Positions 59,610 through 64,000 of a DNA stretch of 64,000 bases are shown in pieces (the first letter of the stretch is position 1; each line of letters begins with the position of its first letter). Made by a program: the position numbers and the translations under genes. The notes under the pieces were generated by a model. The model did no database searches. It saw only the letters and a list, made by a program, of their open reading frames with translations, and had not been told where the DNA came from. This DNA is from Bolinopsis microptera (lineage: Eukaryota; Ctenophora; Tentaculata; Lobata; Bolinopsidae): contig NC_087083.1 of NCBI RefSeq assembly GCF_026151205.1, positions 6,240,460-6,304,459 of the forward strand. The letters run 5' to 3'.

Positions 59610-59769
59610 CTATTATAGGTATAGCGAGCCCATGTAGTTATTGTAGCGCTACTATAGCGTCTTAGCGAGCCCCTGTCGATCTATTCCACTTCAAATAACA
59701 CCCACGCGTTACTTTGATTTCCTAACCCTAGGCCCTATAACCAATAAATAGACTGAGAGTGAGATGGGC

Positions 59770-60000
59770 CATTTTATTGTTTCTCTTTGTGGATGGCCGC
59801 TCAATTTCCCGATCCGTGAATCTGATATGGCGTATTTTATCATATTCCATACAACCGGCCTGAGGGCTGAGGACCCATTCTTTACTGTTTATAATTATAG
59901 TACGCATGCGGATATGGCAGAGTATAAACAGGCCGCCCAGTTGATTCCATATTGAATTTTAAAATCGTGTATATTTCTATGTAACCATATATCAATATGT
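59770..60000. repeat. Dispersed repeat, inverted partner of 49850-50035
   Basis: Shares GGATGGCCGCTCAATTTCCC, GATATGGCG, TAAACAG and AAAATCGTGTATATTTCTA in reverse-complement order with 49850-50035. Found just after the KH gene. The ORF across it is not a known protein. Confidence 0.65.
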
Positions 60001-60305
60001 AACCTAATCATGCTAATATGCTAATTATTGTTCGAGCGCGAGCGTGCTAAATCACTCTACAGTCGAACTAATATGATGATTTACAATATATTGGTATGGT
60101 ATTTTATTGAATAATTACTGTGTCATTACTTTTTGTGGCTAATCTTAAATTCACCACATTTTAAAACACAAGTACTAACTTAACTCGTTGAAAATCAATA
60201 AAATGTACGAAGAATTCTTAAGTTATTTATCATACCTCACACTGTCCATAAAATCTGACCTACAAAAAAAATTTCTAGAATGTGCTAGAAAGATCTAGAA
60301 TCAAA

Positions 60306-61467
60306 ATGACTGAAAGTGAAATAGATCCTCAAGAAACCCTCCAATCAGACCTAAGTGGTAAGATTAATGTCCTCTTTTACTGTTGCAATTTTATCTCCCT
60401 GAGGCCAGGGTCACAATCCACAGAATTGAAGATACCCACTATTTTTTTATGTGTTGTTAATGTCCATAAAGTGCTGAATTATCAACCGTTTGTTATATGC
60501 CAAACAATTTAACAGGTGATCGGGTCGCAGAACTGAAAACAGACGGTAAAGATATACGTGCAAACTACATCCCAACATTCCAACCACTACCCAAACAGAA
60601 TCCAGAACAACCATCTGTCTATTACCCGGTTATGGTGGCGGTGCAGCCAATGCCGATATCTAAATTCGTCGATAAAATTGATTGGAAAACTGTTAACAAG
60701 GTCAAGAAAACAAAGCCAGAAGTTAAGAAATACTGTGAAGCACTTCAAAATAGCAAAGATGGGTTTGAGGCTGAGGTTAAGGTTTTTAGGGTTCTTGAGA
60801 GAATGAAGCAAGGTGAGGAAATCATAGTACTTCAAAGTTTGGAATACCGTCACAGTGATTACCAGATTTTTGTTGGAGACCATTTATACATAACTGGCGA
60901 TAAGAAGCCATGTGATCGAGACGACAATGTTAAAGAAGGGGAGTGTGACTTCGTCATAATGGGAAAAAACTATTTCGTTATCATTGAAGTTTAAAGAAAA
61001 ACAAAGCTGATCTGGGGTATGGAAAACTTCAACTTCAAGCGAGTCGAACAGAAAAGCTTATCCTGGGGATTGCTGAAATGTTAGGAAGTGTTATCCCTCC
61101 GGTATTCAAGGTTGTTGTTGCATCAAATGAATACAAGGAACCATCTTATAATGACGAGAAATTCCGCCGTTGGTGGAAGAAGAACATCACAGACAAACCT
61201 TCTGCAAAAATGCAGTGCCCTGAATTATTTGAGGAGACCAAGAACGTCCTTCTCGCTTTGCGGGCTAACAAGGATAATAAATGGGAGAAAAAGAGATGTT
61301 CTTTGGGATGGAATATCCGAGATATTGATGAGCAGTTGAGGAACGCAATTGTCACGTTTGAGAAAAAGGGAGTGAGAAATGTTAAATTAAATCCTGGTGT
61401 ACTAATAAAACAAATATTTAATAAAACAAATATTTATTTTTACGGCACAATCAAACAATATCAATAA
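60306..61467 (+). CDS. PD-(D/E)XK nuclease-like protein, two exons, one frame break
   Basis: Exon 1 is 60306-60357 (MTESEIDPQETLQSDLS, donor GTAAGA). Exon 2 starts at 60516 (acceptor AACAG), in phase. The protein has an N-terminal linker (TFQPLPKQNPEQPSVYY), then GFEAEVKVFRVLERMKQGEE, GDHLYITGDKK, and GECDFVIMGKNYFVIIEV. The D...EVK spacing is that of the nuclease-related (NERD-like) PD-(D/E)XK fold, where FEAEVKVF supplies the first acidic helix. Right after IIEV the frame meets TAA. In another frame it goes on KKNKADLGYGKLQLQASRTE, KLILGIAEMLGSVIPPVFKV and to 61467, so two extra bases (TA) near 60992 would explain the break. It may be a recent pseudogene or an assembly error. Function in the animal is unknown. 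Confidence 0.6.
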
Positions 61468-61479
61468 TAAATAAATCAG

Positions 61480-64000
61480 GGGAGGTTTGAAGAGGTTTCA
61501 AGTGCCGAAGGCCACTGCTTATCTTTAGGATTTGAGAGTGACCTGTGCTTGAAACCCCCTCAACCATCCACTACGTCAATATACTAATTACAGTATACAA
61601 ATATAGAAAAATATAATAATCTTAAATTACTTATTGGTTTAGTTTGGTGACAAAGGAGAGCCCAGTTGAGTTTTAGTTTAGCTTTAGGTTTTGAATCACA
61701 GTTTAAAAGGTTAGCCATGTTTCATGGCAGAGAGAGATATCATGTGTGCATAGCCGTACCGGATGTAGAGTTTGAGATATAATATAGATTAGTTACCATG
61801 TATTAGGGTCATCTCGATTTTGGAGGGATAGCAAGTGCTTTTTAAGGTTAGATTTAATAACACCTGACGAAGCTGATAAGTCTGAATTCTTGGAAGAACC
61901 CGGGATTATCAACCCATCTACATTAGCATCACATATTTCGAATACATAGGGGCTGAGGTCATTCCAAATTTTCGTAGAGGTGTACAAAAAGTTCTGTTGG
62001 GAGATATCTAACCTCAGTAATGGGACAATCAGACGAAGTTTTTCATTTCTAGGACAGAACTTGAAAAGATCTTTAATCGACTGGGGGACATCAAATTTAA
62101 GAATTTTGAATAATTCCATAAATGTATGGTACATGTGCAGATTCTCCAGGTTCATAATTTTCTGCTCGGTGAATAGCGGTTTAGTGTGTTCAAGACAGTA
62201 GTTCTTGCTAGCCATATGTTCGTTATAAGTTCTTGAACGTGCACAGGTTAAATAGTATTCTTTATGATCAAAATTGGGAATGTTACCAAATAGCAGTCTT
62301 ATACATCGTTTTTGAATTGCAAAGATTTTATTCAGCTTATGTTTAGGGATCCCACCCCAGCAACTTATACAATAGCTAAGATGTGACATAAAAAGAGCAT
62401 TGTATAGTTTCAAATATTCAGATTTGGGAATGAATTTGCAAATTCTCTTAATCGATACAATACTGGAGTTCAGCTTTAAAGATAAATGATTAAGATGTGG
62501 TTCCCAGCTTAGCTGTTCGTCTATTATCACCCCAAGAAACTTTGTACATTGAACTTTTTCTAGCTTTTTGCCATCTATTAAAATCGTTAGATTCCTGTTA
62601 AAGGGCCGTGTTCTGGCACAGGTCTGTGTTGCTCTTGACAAACCTGGCTGAAAATGCATATAACAACTTTTCCCTGCATTTATATGTAACTTGTTAGACT
62701 CCATATAGTTACTGACTTGTTTCATTACATGATTAGCTTTTTCAAAAGCTTCCTGTGCTGAACTACCTATCACAAAAATATTTGTATCATCAGCAAACAG
62801 GACGAATTCAGCCAAGCTTGAGGAGCTCACAATATCATTTATATAAATCAGAAATAGTAGAGGTCCTAACACTGACCCCTGGGGTACACCATACTCAACT
62901 GAACACTTGTCCGACTTTTCAGTTTGAAAAGAAGTTACTTGGCTACGGTTTGTTAGATAGCTAGCAAGAGTTTTTAGTGCAATACCTCTTACTCCATAGT
63001 GTTCAAGTTTATGCAGGAGTTTATCGTGCTCAATTGTGTCAAATGCTTTACTTAGATCAATAAATATTCCAATTACATGATTTTTCTGTTCAATCTCATT
63101 AAGTATTTTATTGACAGAATAGTTTACGGCATGAGATGTTGATTGTTGAGTGTTGTTTTCTAAAACCAAATTGTCGATCATAAATCACGTTCATAGCACT
63201 GAGGTAATTATATAACCTATTATAGATTATTTTTTCAAGTATTTTTCCAAATATCGGTAATGTAGAAACAGGTCGATAGTTATCAAGGCATCGTGAGTCT
63301 CCTTTTTTATAAATTGGTGTAATAGAGCCCGTTTTAAGCTTGTTTGGAAAGACCCCATTGTCCAAGAACCAATTAAAGAATCTAGAGATATGACCAGACA
63401 GATAATTTACACTCTTTTTTAAGACTTTAACAGAGATATCACTTGCCTTCCCATTTTCAAGGCTACCAATGATTTTACTTATCTCTTCCTCGTCACAGGG
63501 GCTGAGAAAAAAAGAGTTCACTATTCTTTCTCTGCCCTTGAGGTATTGTTTAAACTTCGTCTTAATAAAATTGCCATCAGTTACCGTACGAGATGGTACA
63601 GAAGATTGAACTTTTGAATTAAGATTACGAGCAATAGACGAGAAGTAGATGTTAAATCCGTTAGCAATCTCACGGCGTTCAGTTACAATTCGACCATCAA
63701 TTAAGAATGATGCTTTTATATCTTTTTTAGATTTACCCCTGAGTTCGTTAATCAATTCCCAGGTTTTTTTAATATTTCCTTTAGCAAGTTCAAATTTTTT
63801 TCCATAGTGGGCTTTTTTCGCAGATTTTATAGCTTTGTTTAGGATAGAACGATACTCCTTATACTTAAGATATAAAGTTTCCTCACCTAATGGGTTGATT
63901 TTGGTACACGAAGCCTTGAAACTAGAAGCTCCTCCTGAAGTAAGAGATTTTGTCGGTATCAAATATTTGACTGCTGAACAAGACAAGACATTAAAATCAA
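61480..64000 (-). mobile_element. LINE C, LINE A-like, running off the right end
   Basis: Minus-strand LINE with its 3' untranslated region at about 61480-61792 and coding sequence from 61793 to beyond the window. The upstream part with the endonuclease lies outside. It shares with LINE A the motif series IFIDLSKAFDTI, GVPQGS(I/V)LGPLLFL, FADDTNIFV, CARTRPFN/CARTRPIG and HTKPLF, so both belong to one family. Confidence 0.85.
61793..63986 (-). pseudogene. LINE C reverse transcriptase, one frame shift
   Basis: The upstream frame (63986-63108) carries the linker and first reverse transcriptase motifs (NYRPVSTLPIFGKILEKIIY, RQFGFRKQHST). The downstream frame (63181-61793) carries STSHAVNYSVNKIL, IFIDLSKAFDTIEHDKLLHK, GVPQGSVLGPLLFLIYINDI, FADDTNIFV and the C-terminus. 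The shift falls at about 63140-63150, where a short duplicated CAACAATCAACA stretch adds 7 bp. Otherwise both frames are open, so the copy is young. Confidence 0.85.

Overview
The window looks like invertebrate animal DNA: AT-rich, with short exons bounded by GT/AG introns, LINEs of a CR1/Jockey-like type, a Penelope-like element, foldback elements, MITEs and many minisatellites. Animal genes recognised are a sphingosine kinase, a TDRKH-like membrane-anchored KH protein, a rhodopsin-like receptor and an eIF2-alpha copy. Transposon-linked protein families recalled mainly from cnidarians make a cnidarian plausible, but the sequence does not prove it. There is no bacterial-style operon content.

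Layout. 1-9430: a LINE (LINE A) whose 1135-codon ORF is split by a 5.8-kb DNA transposon (2752-8531, 8-bp target duplication, about 870-bp inverted repeats). That transposon carries a spliced gene and is itself hit in one arm by a 1.36-kb TTAA foldback element. 9960-12363: a 5'-truncated LINE 3' end lying exactly between two 252-bp direct repeats, with a poly-A LINE tail nested in it. 12.8-14.9 kb: LINE debris and small repeats. 14964-16415 and 30600-32036: two near-identical, intact, intronless copies, in opposite orientation, of an unrecognised N-myristoylation-signal protein built of about three and a half repeat modules. 17743-18908: a MITE-like element with poly-G tracts.

19766-48258 is probably one large sphingosine kinase gene. 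A likely N-terminal exon is at 19766 and the catalytic exons run from 37086 to 48258. Its first long intron holds a Penelope-like element (20151-27814), inside which sits a 5.2-kb inverted-repeat element (21954-27174) bearing a multi-exon ankyrin-like gene. The same intron also holds copy 2 of the module protein, two copies of a receptor TM1 fragment, and a 2.2-kb element (33108-35334) filled with an iterated motif. The 3' half contains minisatellites, a second TTAA foldback with a nested TA-flanked MITE, and two tandem homologous exons of equal phase that look mutually exclusive.

48.3-55.5 kb: MITEs, then an eIF2-alpha pseudogene split by a 5'-inverted LINE. 55868-59609: a TDRKH-like gene (TM helix plus two KH domains, no Tudor domain seen) with a receptor gene nested antisense in an intron. 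60306-61467: a two-exon gene for a PD-(D/E)XK-like nuclease with one frame break. 61480-64000: a third LINE on the minus strand running off the end.

Two themes stand out. Insertions are nested three and four deep with readable target duplications, so their order can be reconstructed. Arrays of the palindrome TCACGTGA recur at many unrelated places.
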